Assembly (NCBI GenBank): GCA_963930655.1
Contig: OZ005617.1
Location: forward strand, 2,296,501 to 2,360,500
Reading direction: 5' to 3'
Source: Myrica gale
Lineage: Eukaryota; Streptophyta; Magnoliopsida; Fagales; Myricaceae
Length of the DNA stretch: 64,000 nucleotides
Shown here one piece after another: positions 36,420 to 47,977 of this stretch. A model generated the notes under the pieces. It did not search any database and was not told where the DNA came from. It saw only the letters and a program-made list of their open reading frames with translations. Every line of letters starts with the position of its first letter. Positions within the stretch are counted from its first letter, which is position 1. The position numbers and the translations under genes are program-made.

Positions 36420-39067
36420 TTAGAGGTTCTGAGATGCCTCAACTGGAAAAAAATAAGGCTGCAGACTTGATCTAGTTGTGTCAGCATCCCAGTCCAATGC
36501 ATTCCACCATTGTGCTTCTCCTCTTATTTCCTTCATATTTGCTGCATTTTGAACGGTAAGAGGCAGCTTCCTAAGAAGATCACACTTGATCACATCAACG
36601 TGTTCTAGACGCGGCCATGTCTTTTCATCTTTACAAAGGGTCCTTAATTTTGGAGGTTCTCCAATTTCAGGGTCTGTAGGTTTGGAACAACAGGATATGG
36701 AGCTATGGTCTGTAAGGAAGGATACTTGAAGAGCTCATTTAACTCACCACAGGAGATAATCTCAATTACCTCTAGGTTTGGCAGGGTTTGAATGAGGGAA
36801 TGGCAGGAGAGAAGGTATTTCATTTTGGAACACCAGGTCACTTCTATTAATCTTAGTCTAAGAAATCTTAGCCCAAGATGGCCAACAAGTTCTGAAATGC
36901 TTTCCATGCTAGTCAGTTGTTCCAGATGAAGTTCCTCCAAATTTGGCAGTAGGTCATAGGGGGCTGCACATCCTCCTCCTGGCCGAAAACTGCTGTCAGA
37001 TGTGGCAATAGTAAGAGATTTTAAACAAGCAAAGCTGCCAACACTGTTAATGGCCAAGTTCTCTAGCATCTGATTCAGTTTCCAGCAACTTATCAAGACG
37101 AAAGAGCTGGCATTACTCAACAGCCACCCAATCCATTTTGTTGAAAGATCAAGACCCCCTATAGTCACCCTCCTTTCTTCATGCCCTGTTGGTGATAATA
37201 AGTATGCTTGTGAGCCAATATAGAATTGGAATCTTCTTAATCTATTTATCCAGGAAAGATTTTTTGGGTTGTCATAGGGGATCCTGTCCAATCTGATAGA
37301 TAAGACGAGTAATCTCTCAAGGCATACGAGCTCTTCAAAAGATGTCTGCAGTTCCTCTTGATCCTCTTCTATCACTTCCTTCGATCTTGATTGGTAGCCG
37401 CAGCGTCTCATATCCAGAGACTCTAAACAAGACAACCTAGATATGATTCCAGATTGAATGGTTTTCAAGTATTTAGTGTAGGATAAGTTCAGTTGACGCA
37501 AGTTGCTTAAGTTTTCCATCCCTCTTGGCAATTCTCTAATACGAGTGGCAAAAAGATCTAGCACTTTAAGTCTTCTAAGTCCTCCTAATGGGGGTAATTC
37601 TTCAAGATTGCTGCAATACCTCAAAAGGAGAGCACGTAGGTCACCAAGTTGAAGGAGAGAAAGAGGCAATGAACGGATACTCGTTCCACTCATATTCAGA
37701 ACCTTGAGTGCTCCAAATCCTTGCAAGAATCTCTCTGGGATGCTGTCAAGAGGAGGATTACCTTGTAGTAGCAAAGTTGAGGCCTTGGAACATTCTATCG
37801 AGCAATCGGGCAGCTTTGCTATCTTGTTATTCATGAAGGAAATTCTTTGGAGAGATTTTGAGAACTTATCAACTGAAATGTCACTCAAACCCATCCCCGA
37901 ACAAACAAGGGATTTACATCTATCCTCAGTCGATGATGCAATCCAATGGGCAACATCACGAACAACGTCATGCATCTTTACAGTGTCCTCACGGGTTCCA
38001 TCTTGTAACAAGCAAGAGTCCTTCATATATTCTATCAAAGCAATTCCTCTATTGACTGAATCCTCATAGGTTTCTTGTTCATCTATCAAATCTTCAGCCA
38101 ACCAGTACTGAACTAGTTCCTTTATTTCAATTGAGAAGTCCTCCGGAAATAAAGCACAATAGAGGAAACAAGGTTTTGTATTTTTACCTTGTAATGTGTC
38201 GTAACTCCACTTCAAAGGCTTATAGACTTCATCCTCGATGCCTCCTATACAAGGCCTTGATCTTCGTAACTCATTCAAGGCATCCTCCCATAGCGCGACC
38301 ATTGTCTTTCCTCTCATAGCAGCTCCCACTGTAGTGATGGCCAAAGGCAATCCGCCACATTCTTTAACAAGTGCTTTTGCTAACGGTCTAAGACGTTCCA
38401 AATTGACAACATCCCCTGCATTTAAGCTAAACAATTCCCAAGCTTCTTCATCGTTTAAACCTTCCACTTTAACATCTACATCGGTCTTCATGTACCTACA
38501 TACATCGCGAAATCGAGTTGTCAATATGATCTTGGAACCTGTACCAAATTCAAGCCATGGGATGCCCAAACGGTCCAAGTCAATTTTTTCCCAGACATCG
38601 TCGAGAATGAGAAGAAATTTCTCCTCACACTGAAGTCTTTGGTAGAGCCGATTAGCCAATCTTTCCAAGCTTTCTCCCTTTTTTGCCTCCAAATTCAATC
38701 TATCTGCTATTTGGGTCTGAATCTTTTTAATGTTGGCGTTCTTTGAAATAGTGACCCAGATGACAATATTGAAAGGCTTCGGTGAAGTACTCTTAAGCTT
38801 ATTGTTCAGGTTTCTTACCAGAGTAGTCTTGCCGATTCCTCCCATTCCCCAGATACCAATCCTTTGGACCTTAAGATCTGACAGTAGAGTCATAGTTCTG
38901 GCTAAAGATTTTGATGCTGGTGTTTGATCCCGAATTGAAGGTCCAGGAATATGCTCCACTGCTCCGGAATCTTCGACAGTGTTCTTGATCTTGGAATAGA
39001 TTGAGCGACATAGCACCCTGCCAGTTTCGATCACTACACCACTGACAATCGAAGCTACCAATTCCAT
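36420..39067 (-). pseudogene. CC-NBS-LRR paralogue with lost coiled-coil and C-terminal frameshift
   Basis: A single-exon tandem copy of the 32378 gene. The frame opens at 39067 (MELVASIVSG, matching the sister's MEEALGSIVG) and runs 807 residues to a stop at 36644. All NB-ARC motifs are present: GMGGIGKTT, LLILDDVW, GLPLA, CFLYCALFPEDF and MHD. Two lesions are clear. First, residues equivalent to about 34-138 of the sister are missing in frame: IYSKIKNTVEDSG joins directly to AVEHIPGPSI, so nearly all of the coiled-coil signalling domain is gone. Second, near 36646 one base is missing relative to the sister, which ends the protein at LKLENLQN. The original frame then stays open for about 74 more codons, in good match with the sister, to a TAA at 36420. 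It may still be expressed as a short NB-LRR, but a pseudogene or recently broken gene is more likely. Confidence 0.88.
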
Positions 39068-39112
39068 TGCTAGAAATTGCTCCCAAGTGTGAAGCCAGAA
39101 GCACGAAAACAT

Positions 39113-42100
39113 TCACTGCTGAAGAGCACGCGTTTTTTGGCAGCCTCTGATCATGGCAATTATTGCTTTCACTTTCTCTAGCTGACAGTTGTGTCTCTAA
39201 CATCATAACATGATTGCTAACTTTTGGGGCCATATTTGGTCCCACCAGTTAAGCACTTGGAGTCTTTCTCTGTTTAGCGAAGCACTGCATGGAGTTATTT
39301 ATTTGTTCTAGGCGTAACGAAGGAAATTTGTCGTTGAAAAACAACAAATTTGGTTTATACGTTGCAGTCTGTTGTGTTGTAGATTGCTTGGTTGATTGGG
39401 TGTAGATTTACTGTGGATTGCTTGTACCCGGAGGATGTGTTTTTGGGTTGTTCTTATTACCTTGTATCTTTTCTTTGGCTTTTCGCCGTTTTGAGAATAT
39501 ACTGATACCTAAAAAAAAGGAAATTTGTTGATGAAAACAGAATAACTGCGAGAAAATAGCAGAGTACGTAACTGTATGCATGTTCTTGAAAACCAGGGGA
39601 ATTTAAATCCTTCTACACCTTGTTAATCTTTGAATACCATATTTGCATTAGCCTCATGCTATAAGGTCTTAAATAATGCTCTAATGTCTTCCCCGGGGAT
39701 TTAAGCAACACATAAAGACTGTTTGTTTCGGCGTGAAAGGAGGAAAATAAGAAAATATTTGCAGTTGAAAATATTTACAGGGAAAACAAAACAAGTTTTA
39801 GTGTTTGGCTAATTCCTTGAAAATAAACATATAGTGTTTGGTTGTCACCTGAAAATTTAAAGAATATTTTGTGAGCTTGTTTGATTTTGATGTACCTCTA
39901 GATTTAGAATAACAATCATATTAGAAGGATCTAGACAAATACTTCCTCTAATTATCCATTTGAATTATCAAAGTCTCCAATCGGGAAAGTTGTGTCTTTC
40001 TTACAAATTTATCAATGCAAATGAAGAGCTATCTATAAAGCTTCGACTCATCAGAGTTTTCTTGTAACTTTATCTCAGCAAACTAATTGCGAAAATGTGG
40101 AATCAAAGTTCAAATGATAGCGAGATATTAAAAATAATAAAAGGAGGTCCAATAAAATACAAATTACAACCTGAAACGCTAAAATAAATTTTTATTATCG
40201 ATAAAGATATTAAAAATACTGAATAACAATAAAAATAATGTCTAACATAAAATTCCCAAAACTAGCCACTTTCATAATTATAAATTAATATTCAGCATTT
40301 TGGTAGAGAATATAGAAAAAGTAGTTAACTGAAAAATAATTTAAGTTTTTTTGTTAAAGAAAAAATAGTAGATAACATATTTTGCGATAGAATAGATAAA
40401 AAATAGTCACATGAAAAATAATTTAAGTTTATTTTGTTACTAGAGAGAATATATATGAGAAAAAATAATAAATAACGTCTGTTAGATAAAATAGAGAAAA
40501 TATAGTCATCTGTAAAATAACTTACACTTCTTTAAAGGGTAAATTGTTTTCGGCTGATAGGGGTTATTTTACTTTAACTGCTTATCCCATTTTCCTTTTA
40601 ACTTTTTTTTTCAGCCCTACCAAACACGTATGTTTTTAAAAATATTCTGCATCATGTTCAGTCGAGCCAAAGTGTCAAGTCTTTTTCCGTTTGGCTCATA
40701 TGTGCTATATAAGCTCCCCCCCCTACTCTCGAGATTATCCACTATCTTCTTTAATTTCTTGGTTTCCAAAAGCCAGATGATCAAACTTTGACGTTTACCC
40801 GAAAATTATTTACGTTACGTTTCAGAAAAGACGAGGAACAGCCATTTGGCAAAAGGAGAGAAGGGGGCCATATGTCTTGGTCTCCAGTTTCGACTCTCTC
40901 GAACAAGGACCAAAAAAAGCCATTTACCCTCAGCAAAGAGCCCATGTTGGTACACTGGGCCTATGGCTAGACAAAAACCCAAATTCATGACAACTTAAAT
41001 AACTTGGATCTTCAAAGCTGTAGGTCTAAAAGTCACTCAAAGTCTCAAACTTTGCCAACTTTGAAGCAAAATTGCCAACCAGAAGCCAAGTTTGGTCCAA
41101 TTATGTACAATCAAAACTTTGCCAACACTGTTAGATCTAAATCAAATCCGGTTTGGTTCTTTTGCCCGACCCATTGACTACCGCCACATTTTGCTTCAGG
41201 CGGATTTGTAAGGGCCTCGATGCAATCATAGGGGAAGCTTAAAACTAAAAGATTGGGACAACTTTTTTAGGTTGGAGGCACCTATCCAAAACCCACCTGG
41301 TTTACCTTCTGTAGTCATCTGAATGACCCTAGTCAAATGCAGATGTGCAGTCTCAATTCGTTTGAAATCACATTGTGGCTGGACACTGACCTCTTGTTCT
41401 AACCTTTATCTTTTCCACTAATATTTGCATCCCAAAATCCCAATATGCCAAAAAAATAATCTTTTTTCCAATAATATTGCATCCCAAAGTTCCAATATGC
41501 CAATGTGGACAGGCCAAGCTCTTGAAGCAGTACTTGTCTTACCTTTTGCTTGAAGAAGCACCTTATTTCCATGCTAATAATTTAATTAGAGCTGCCTCAT
41601 GAAATCAAAATATGAGTCCTATATTTGGATCACACTCATATAATATAACATTATTTTCTTCGTTTAATGTGGTAAACCATAAGTAATGATCCTGCACTGA
41701 GGAAAAAATTAACACTAATTAGAAAGATTAGTCTTTCTTTAATGGCAAATTTAGCCTTCCAGGAAGCAAAGGTGAACCAAAACTAATTCCTTTGGAGTCC
41801 TCTATAACCTTCAATTATTTGTTAATAGAAATGGAAGTGACAGATCCTCATTCCTGTATTTCTACTCCAACAACCAAAAGCCCCAACTCACGCGAAGGGG
41901 AGATCAGAGAGAGAGTCATTTTCCATCTAGAAGCCCTGTTCTGTCAAAGTTCAAACTCTTTGTATGCGGAAAAAACCTCATGTGGAGGCAAAGCCAAGCA
42001 AACACCGAACAACCCATCTCGTACTTTTTTTTTCCTCATGTTTTCTTCTCCCTCAACTTCCCTCCTTCAAGCTCAAGGCAACACAAACCCACAAAACAAA

Positions 42101-42412
42101 GACATGCCTCTTCTCAGTCTCATGTCTCTTTCTCTTTAACAACCACCTGCTCACCTCTCGAATAAATAAGTCCCTAGAACCTCGACATCTCTAGCCCAAA
42201 TGCTAAGCAAGATTAGGTAACGGATAGCTACCTTAAACACCATCAAATTCTCCCATTTACAGCATAACTATTACAAGGGAGTTCTTGCAGTTCAACTCAG
42301 TTCTTCTCTGGGTGATTGCCAAATGAAATAACAAGCCCTGAGGAAGCACTTTTTACGTGCGTTTGGCTTCTGGTGTACATATTTTTTGTGGTTTTTTTGT
42401 GCCTGGGACAAA
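39113..42412. other. Spacer between the NLR pair and GAUT12, with TE-like sequence and GAUT12 promoter
   Basis: 3.3 kb without a recognisable gene. 39715-40630 has features of a degraded element (listed separately). 40985-42160 is probably GAUT12 upstream DNA; it includes a CT-rich stretch (about 42005-42145) and an AATAAATAAG box at 42161-42170 that could serve as a TATA element about 240 bp before the ATG. A second TATA-like box, CTATATAAGC, lies at 40705-40714. The open frame at 41792-42139 has low-complexity Ser/Thr/Pro content and matches no family. Confidence 0.45.
39715..40632. mobile_element. Possible old non-autonomous element with internal tandem repeats
   Basis: The left side (GTTTGTTTCGGCGTGAAA) and right side (TTTCAGCCCTACCAAACAC) are loosely inverted. 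Their CGTGAAAA-like and CCAAACAC ends are typical of old MITE or hAT derivatives in plants. 'TAGTGTTTGG' phrases occur repeatedly near the left end. Between 40300 and 40540 a unit of about 90 bp ('agaaaa-tagt-a-ctgaaaaataatttaag') recurs about three times in degenerate form. No target duplication is found, so the boundaries are soft. Confidence 0.35.
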
Positions 42413-45400
42413 ATGCAGCTCTACATATCACCGAGTTTGAAGCACATATCACTGTTACCGGGGAAAGGTTTCAAAGAGTTTATCAAAGTAAAGATTGGTT
42501 CAAGGCGGGTTTCATATCGGATGCTCTTCTATTCGCTGTTGTTCTTCACATTTCTTCTCCGATTCGCGTTCGTACTGACGGCAGTCGACACCATGGATGG
42601 AGAAAGCAAGTGCTCTTCCATAGGTACAGTCTAAGCCACTTGTTTCATTCTCCCCCACTCCATACGTGAACCATGAACTTCTTTTTTTTTTGGTATTAAG
42701 GATTTTCTGACGAATGTGTGTGATATTCGGAGAGCTACGTACTAACAAAAATTCGAATTCCAATGCTAGTGCTAAACACAGAAAAACAGAGGCAGATCAT
42801 ATTAAGGCTTTAAGCATACATTCTGATGTACTTTTTCTCTATCTCAGTTCTGACCAGCTATCGGAGGCCGGCCACCAAAAACTATTCATTAGGCTAATTA
42901 AGTGTAGGTTTATCTGTAAAATAAAATATTAACAAGAGTGTGGCCAACTCTCGAGGTTTAATGCAGAAGTATGTCTCTTCTGCCTTGAAAACAACGTAAC
43001 CGACTTTGCCGATATTGAATTGAGATTTATTCATGTTCTTAGGGTATAAGATTGGATTATTGACCATAAAATTGGTTATCCTTTCGGAGTTTGTCCATCT
43101 ACTAAACTGAACAAAAAAAAAACTCTCAGCAGAGGAATTTATATCCATGTACAACTTTGTTGGGTAAGGATATTCTTGCTGCTGATCAACCCCGGTGTTG
43201 GGCTATTTCGATGTTTGTGGAACATATTCGGTCCGGGTTACCTGCCTTTAGGGAGTGAAAAGGTTGCTTGGGTGCCGAGATCTTGTAATAGGATGGCTCA
43301 CAGTGTCGCTAAGTGGGCAGCCTGGTTAGGCAAAGTTGGTTTCTTTTCTGTTTCGGACATTCCCGAGCATATACGGGTGTGTGATATGCATAGTAGTTTT
43401 TAGCACTTGAGGTATTATTCAGCAAAAAAAAAACTTTGATAAATTGTCTAGAACACCCTTTTGAAATTTCTGGAATTGATAGGAAAAATTTAGCCATTTT
43501 GGCGTCTGGCATAATCATTCAGGGATAGAAATTCCACTAAAATATTTGGGGATAGATTACTGATATAGTACTATGTTCTAATGGCAGGTTGCCTGGGGAA
43601 AAGATTAAGACCAGGTATTCTGGGAAGAAGGCTGGACTTGAATGTAATCTATGGACCCCTTACTTTTGGTTTACAATTGTTCATTTACCAATTTTTTTTT
43701 CTCTTTTGCTTTTCCAGTCCAAATCTTATATAGAATCATGCTAATTTGTTTTTGGATTGAAAATATTTTTGGTGTCTGAAAGGTCCCAGAAGTGATATAC
43801 CAAGTACTTGAAGAACCCATTGGCAAAGATGAATTACAAGGTAGATCTGATATTCCTCAGACTTTGGAAGACTTCATGGCTGACATAAAAAAAAACAGAA
43901 CAGATGCAAAGACCTTTGCTGTCAAGCTTAGAGAGATGGTACTACTTTTTCATCTCCTTTCCAGCATTTCTTTAACCAATGTGGAGAAACTACTGCTTAA
44001 CAGCTTAAATGATTTAGCAACTCTTCTGCAATTATAAATTCAGGGACCATTTAGCAGTGGTTTAATTTCAAAAAGCCCCTTTAACCAATGTGGGCTAATC
44101 CTCGTTTGGCAACAGCCCCAAAAACTGTTCTTGTAGGTTCATTATCACCTCTGCAAAAAGTTTTTAAAGTGGTACTCCACTTTCATTTTCCATCAAGTGG
44201 GTCCTTCAATTTAGTGGTAGCATAGGGACAAGGAGGAAAGGAAATCTGAGTGTCAGCAGATTACATTAACATACACTGAATTTTAGCAGATAGCACAACG
44301 GATGCAAGATATAGTCTGCCACTAACCAATGGTCCCAACAAAATTTTTACAATCATCAGGTTACCCTTTTGGAACAAAGAACCCGAACAGCCAAAATCAA
44401 TGAGTATTTATACCGCCATGTAGCATCAAGCAGCATACCAAAGCAGCTCCATTGCCTTGCGCTAAAGCTAGCCAACGAGCACTCCACCAATGCAGCTGCC
44501 CGCCTCCAGCTTCCTTCTGCTGAACTCGTCCCAGCCCTCGTAGATAACTCCTACTACCACTTTGTCCTCGCCTCAGACAATGTGCTTGCTGCCTCTGTTG
44601 TTGCAACATCCGTTGTCCGCAACTCGTTGCGCCCCCAAAAGGTTGTCCTGCATATAATAACGGATAGGAAGACTTACTATCCAATGCAGGCATGGTTCTC
44701 GTTGCACCCCTTGTCGCCTGCAATAATTGAAGTCAAGGCATTGCACCATTTCGATTGGTTTACGAAGGGGAAGGTACCGGTTTTAGAGGCTATGGAAAAA
44801 GATCAACATGTACGATCACAATTTAGAGGCGGATCATCAGCCATTGTTGCAAACAATAGTGAAAACCCTCAAATCATTGCAGCAAAGTTACAAGCTTTGA
44901 GTCCTAAATACAATTCTGTGATGAATCACATTAGAATACACCTACCAGAGGTAACACATTTTAGCCATGGCTTTATTACAATTCTTCAATTTAGCCAAGT
45001 TGGTTTCCCTTTATACTTACTCTTATCCTGTTGAATGCCATTGCATTTGTTTTGCAGTTGTTCCCCAGCCTAAACAAGGTGGTCTTCCTGGACGACGACA
45101 TTGTGGTTCAAACAGATCTTTCGCCTCTGTGGGACATTGATATGAATGGAAAAGTTAATGGAGCAGTGGAAACGTGCAGAGGGGAAGATAAGTTTGTCAT
45201 GTCAAAGCGGTTCAAGAGCTATTTGAACTTCTCCCATCCTTTGATATCAAAGAATTTCGATCCCCATCAATGTGCATGGGCTTATGGCATGAACATTTTT
45301 GATCTAGAGGCATGGAGGAGGACCAACATAAGCCTTTCATTCTATTACTGGCTTGAGCAGGTATATCTTCATCACGGATTACCTTGGTTATGAAGAATAG

Positions 45401-45753
45401 GGAAATATAAGCAGAACGAAGCTAATTAGTTTTTATGTCCCCATATCATTTTGTTTACCTTTCTGCAGAACTTGAAATCGGACCTGAGTTTGTGGCAACT
45501 AGGGACATTACCTCCTGGACTAATAGCTTTCCATGGTCATGTCCATGTTATTGATCCCTTTTGGCACATGCTGGGGCTAGGGTACCAGGACAATACGAGC
45601 TTTGCTGATGCTGAGAGTGCTGGTGTCATCCATTTTAACGGAAGGGCGAAGCCGTGGCTAGAGATAGCATTCCCGCAACTTAGGCCATTGTGGTCTAAGT
45701 ATGTGAACTTTTCCGATAAGTTCATCAAAAGTTGTCATATAAAGCCATCTTAG
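42413..45753 (+). CDS. GAUT12: Galacturonosyltransferase 12 (IRX8), GT8 family
   Basis: Six exons: 42413-42623, 43588-43643, 43783-43938, 44360-44950, 45058-45360, 45469-45753, giving 533 residues (Arabidopsis GAUT12 has 535). A short cytosolic N-terminus is followed by one membrane anchor (about 37-58, LLFFTFLLRF core), as expected for a type II Golgi protein. The GT8 metal-binding motif FLDDD is at about 348-352. The HxxGxxKPW motif (HFNGRAKPW, 494-502) is intact. The segment MEQRTRTAKINEYLYRHV-like (LLEQRTRTAKINEYLY) is characteristic of GAUT12 rather than GAUT13/14. Family knowledge: IRX8 is needed for normal glucuronoxylan in secondary cell walls, likely by making the xylan reducing-end or pectic primer; mutants have collapsed xylem. 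It is probably controlled by secondary-wall NAC/MYB factors, but I did not find decisive sites. Intron 1 carries a LINE scrap in the sense direction. Confidence 0.96.
43160..43431 (+). mobile_element. 5'-truncated LINE insertion with poly(A), in GAUT12 intron 1
   Basis: The insert encodes the end of a plant LINE RNase H domain. KDILAADQPRCWAIS-type sequence is in one frame near 43168-43255, and VAWVPRSCNRMAHSVAKWAAW-like sequence (the typical WV.R..N..AH..A motif) follows in another frame, so a frameshift lies between them. It ends in an A run at 43423-43431. The bases AACTTTG occur just before the insert (43153-43159) and right after or overlapping the A run, which could be a short target-site duplication. 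It is in the same orientation as GAUT12. Confidence 0.65.
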
Positions 45754-46252
45754 ATTGGATTTGGAGAAGAATATGTTGCTCATATTGATACAAAATATAT
45801 CCTTTTGTATATGAGAAAGAAAAGGAGAGAGAGAGAGAGTTCTTCCAAACTCAAGGCCTTAAGAACTGAATGAGCGATTGTAACAGCATCAGCCTCTTGT
45901 TTTTCTGAACTCCCATTCGCTGGTTGAAGTTCCTTATTCTTTTATTTCTTTATAAGTTTTCTGGTTTTCCAAAGCTTTCAGACCATATTTATTCACTTGA
46001 CTGATTTGTTCAGATCTCTGATGAGGCAATACATAGTGAATACAAGGATTAATGAATCTGATAATTATATATTCAAAAGCCAGCCCTTTCATGCAACCAG
46101 TAGGGTTTTGAACATACCAGAGACTTGGACATATCTAACGTCTGTAGAGAGCACAACTGCATTCGTCACGCCATTCCAAAGATAACTTCCAGAAGTTCTC
46201 AAATGATTGCTATAACATCATATACAACCCCAATCAAATCAGATTGTTTAAA
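45754..46252. other. Spacer between convergent GAUT12 and DUF1995 genes
   Basis: About 500 bp shared by the two 3' ends. It contains a short GA microsatellite at 45825-45839, probably in the GAUT12 3' UTR. No other feature is seen. Confidence 0.6.
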
Positions 46253-47269
46253 TTACTTTTTTCCTGTTACATTTGACACCAAATCCCTCAGGAACTTCGC
46301 AGATTTCGTGATGGGCGAATTGATTGCCATCAAATTATACAGCACATTCTCAACTTCGCCGATTGATGGCCGTGTCTTGAACCTTGAGACAACCTTCAAT
46401 TCTCCACCTTCTTCTTCAACAAGAACCGCCCATCTCTCACCACTCACAACCCCATCTCTCACGCACTTGAAAATCATTCCCTTCCTCCTACTCAAAATCC
46501 CTCTAACTTCCAATCCCATGAACGAATAGATGACTTCAAATGACCCCACAAAGCCTCCAAGCTCACCCAAATTGCTCTCCTCCTCAAATACCCATTTCGG
46601 GTTGAAAATCACCACAGGCTTTGGATACAAATTGTCCGTAACGGACCTTATAAATGCCAATTGTGAAGCCTCTGGCGCCAAAAAGATTGCCGCATCGATA
46701 GAATTCAAAATTCTGGAATCACCACCGTTGACCGAAGAAAGGTCCATATGTTCAATCTGGCAAGCTGTCTGAGTTCCAAAGACATCTATTGCAGCTTCTG
46801 TTAAGGTAAGGTTCGGCCACAGGAGTAGCACCTTAACAGGGGAGCCTTTTCTTTTCACTGGCAAATCTTGAAAGAACTCGAAGGCGAGCTGGGACAGCGA
46901 TTCTGGCGAATCATCAATGATCGGAATTTCAACTCGGAACCTAGGTTGCTTTAGCTTCTTTAGTTTACCGACGAGTTTGGGGTTGTTGAGGGGCTTTTCT
47001 AAGGTGGATGAAAGGCAGGTCTTGGCCTGGAGTATGGCTTCTTCCTTTGAGGTCGGTGGCGTGGAAGAGGAGAGGGAGAACTGGATGGAAATGGGTTTGA
47101 GGGCCGCTACTGGAGGAGAGAATGCGACTCTGGAATGGTGTTGGTGGAGGATACGTTGGTCTGAATGAAACGGGAGAGATGGGAAGTGGGTTTTGGAGAG
47201 TGGAAATGTAATTGATGGCTTTGCAGCTCTAATGGGTTGTAGACGAAGTTTGATAAGATCTGAAGCCAT
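46253..47269 (-). CDS. Chloroplast DUF1995 protein (LPA3-like family)
   Basis: A single-exon gene of 338 residues, reading from MASDLIKLRLQP. The first 60 or so residues are rich in Ser, Thr, Pro and His with few acidic residues, as in a chloroplast transit peptide. The rest matches the DUF1995 pattern: a helical start (TSKEEAILQAKTCL), a VKVLLLWPNLTLTEAA segment, and PVVIFNPKWVF with a following GSFEVIYSFMGLEVRG block. DUF1995 proteins include LPA3, which assists photosystem II assembly, but most members have no tested role, so I assign no specific function. An upstream in-frame ATG at 47497 would add 76 residues that lack family similarity; the start at 47269 gives a proper transit peptide. 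It lies between GAUT12 (convergent) and ILR3 (same strand). Confidence 0.8.
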   Translation of the reverse strand: MASDLIKLRLQPIRAAKPSITFPLSKTHFPSLPFHSDQRILHQHHSRVAFSPPVAALKPISIQFSLSSSTPPTSKEEAILQAKTCLSSTLEKPLNNPKLVGKLKKLKQPRFRVEIPIIDDSPESLSQLAFEFFQDLPVKRKGSPVKVLLLWPNLTLTEAAIDVFGTQTACQIEHMDLSSVNGGDSRILNSIDAAIFLAPEASQLAFIRSVTDNLYPKPVVIFNPKWVFEEESNLGELGGFVGSFEVIYSFMGLEVRGILSRRKGMIFKCVRDGVVSGERWAVLVEEEGGELKVVSRFKTRPSIGEVENVLYNLMAINSPITKSAKFLRDLVSNVTGKK

Positions 47270-47977
47270 TTTGAGCTTCAAACCGAGGAGGGGAGTGGCT
47301 TGAAAAAGAAAGCAGCAGCTCGCAAAACGATCTGTGTAGATAAGATTTCCAATCCAATCACAGGCTATCAGCCTTCCAAGATTTGTATCGCAAATGTAGG
47401 CTCGATTAGCAGTCTTATTTTTTTGGGCATTATCCATATTTGGCTGCGACACAGCGTGTATTATTACTGAGGTTTGACCACTTATCCTGTTATCCACATC
47501 ATACCAAGGTTACATTGTTCATCAGATTGGTTATCATGATTGAAACATTTTCCATCGAGTTCAATTAAATCTTCGGAAAGCGTATACCGTCATGTTTTCA
47601 CATGTTCAGAGCCTTATACTCACTGGACCAATGCTCTACTTTCAACGGTTATTTAGCAGAGGATCCAAAATCCACTTCAAGTTGCAGTGCCTAAAGAAAA
47701 TCTGGAATGCACACTATCATCAAGCTTCCATCAAAACAGACAAAACAAGAAACAAAAATTGCCAGACAAACTTATTAACATTTTACATGCCAACGCCGGC
47801 ATCAATTCATGAAGGTACTTTGGATTGCAAATAAAGTTACCCACCAAGACCAGTTAGAAGACTTCGAAAACTAATACAGGCAAGAACAATGACAAAATGA
47901 ATACGCTAGTTTGAGTCTTCAAACCCAAATCATCGTAGACTGCAACTTAAGCAACGATATCCTTATAGACTGCCAAC
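47270..47977. other. Spacer between DUF1995 gene and ILR3
   Basis: About 700 bp containing the DUF1995 5' leader and the ILR3 3' UTR. Nothing repetitive or coding is seen apart from short chance frames. Confidence 0.5.

Noticed and set aside
39240-39520. LINE-like 3' tail ending in an A run near 39512
   Set aside because: The phrase order resembles plant LINE tails, but no RNase H or RT sequence precedes it in the right orientation and no target duplication was found.
41792-42139. 115-codon frame upstream of GAUT12
   Set aside because: Ser/Thr/Pro-rich low-complexity translation that lies in the probable promoter of GAUT12; no family match and no splice continuity with GAUT12.
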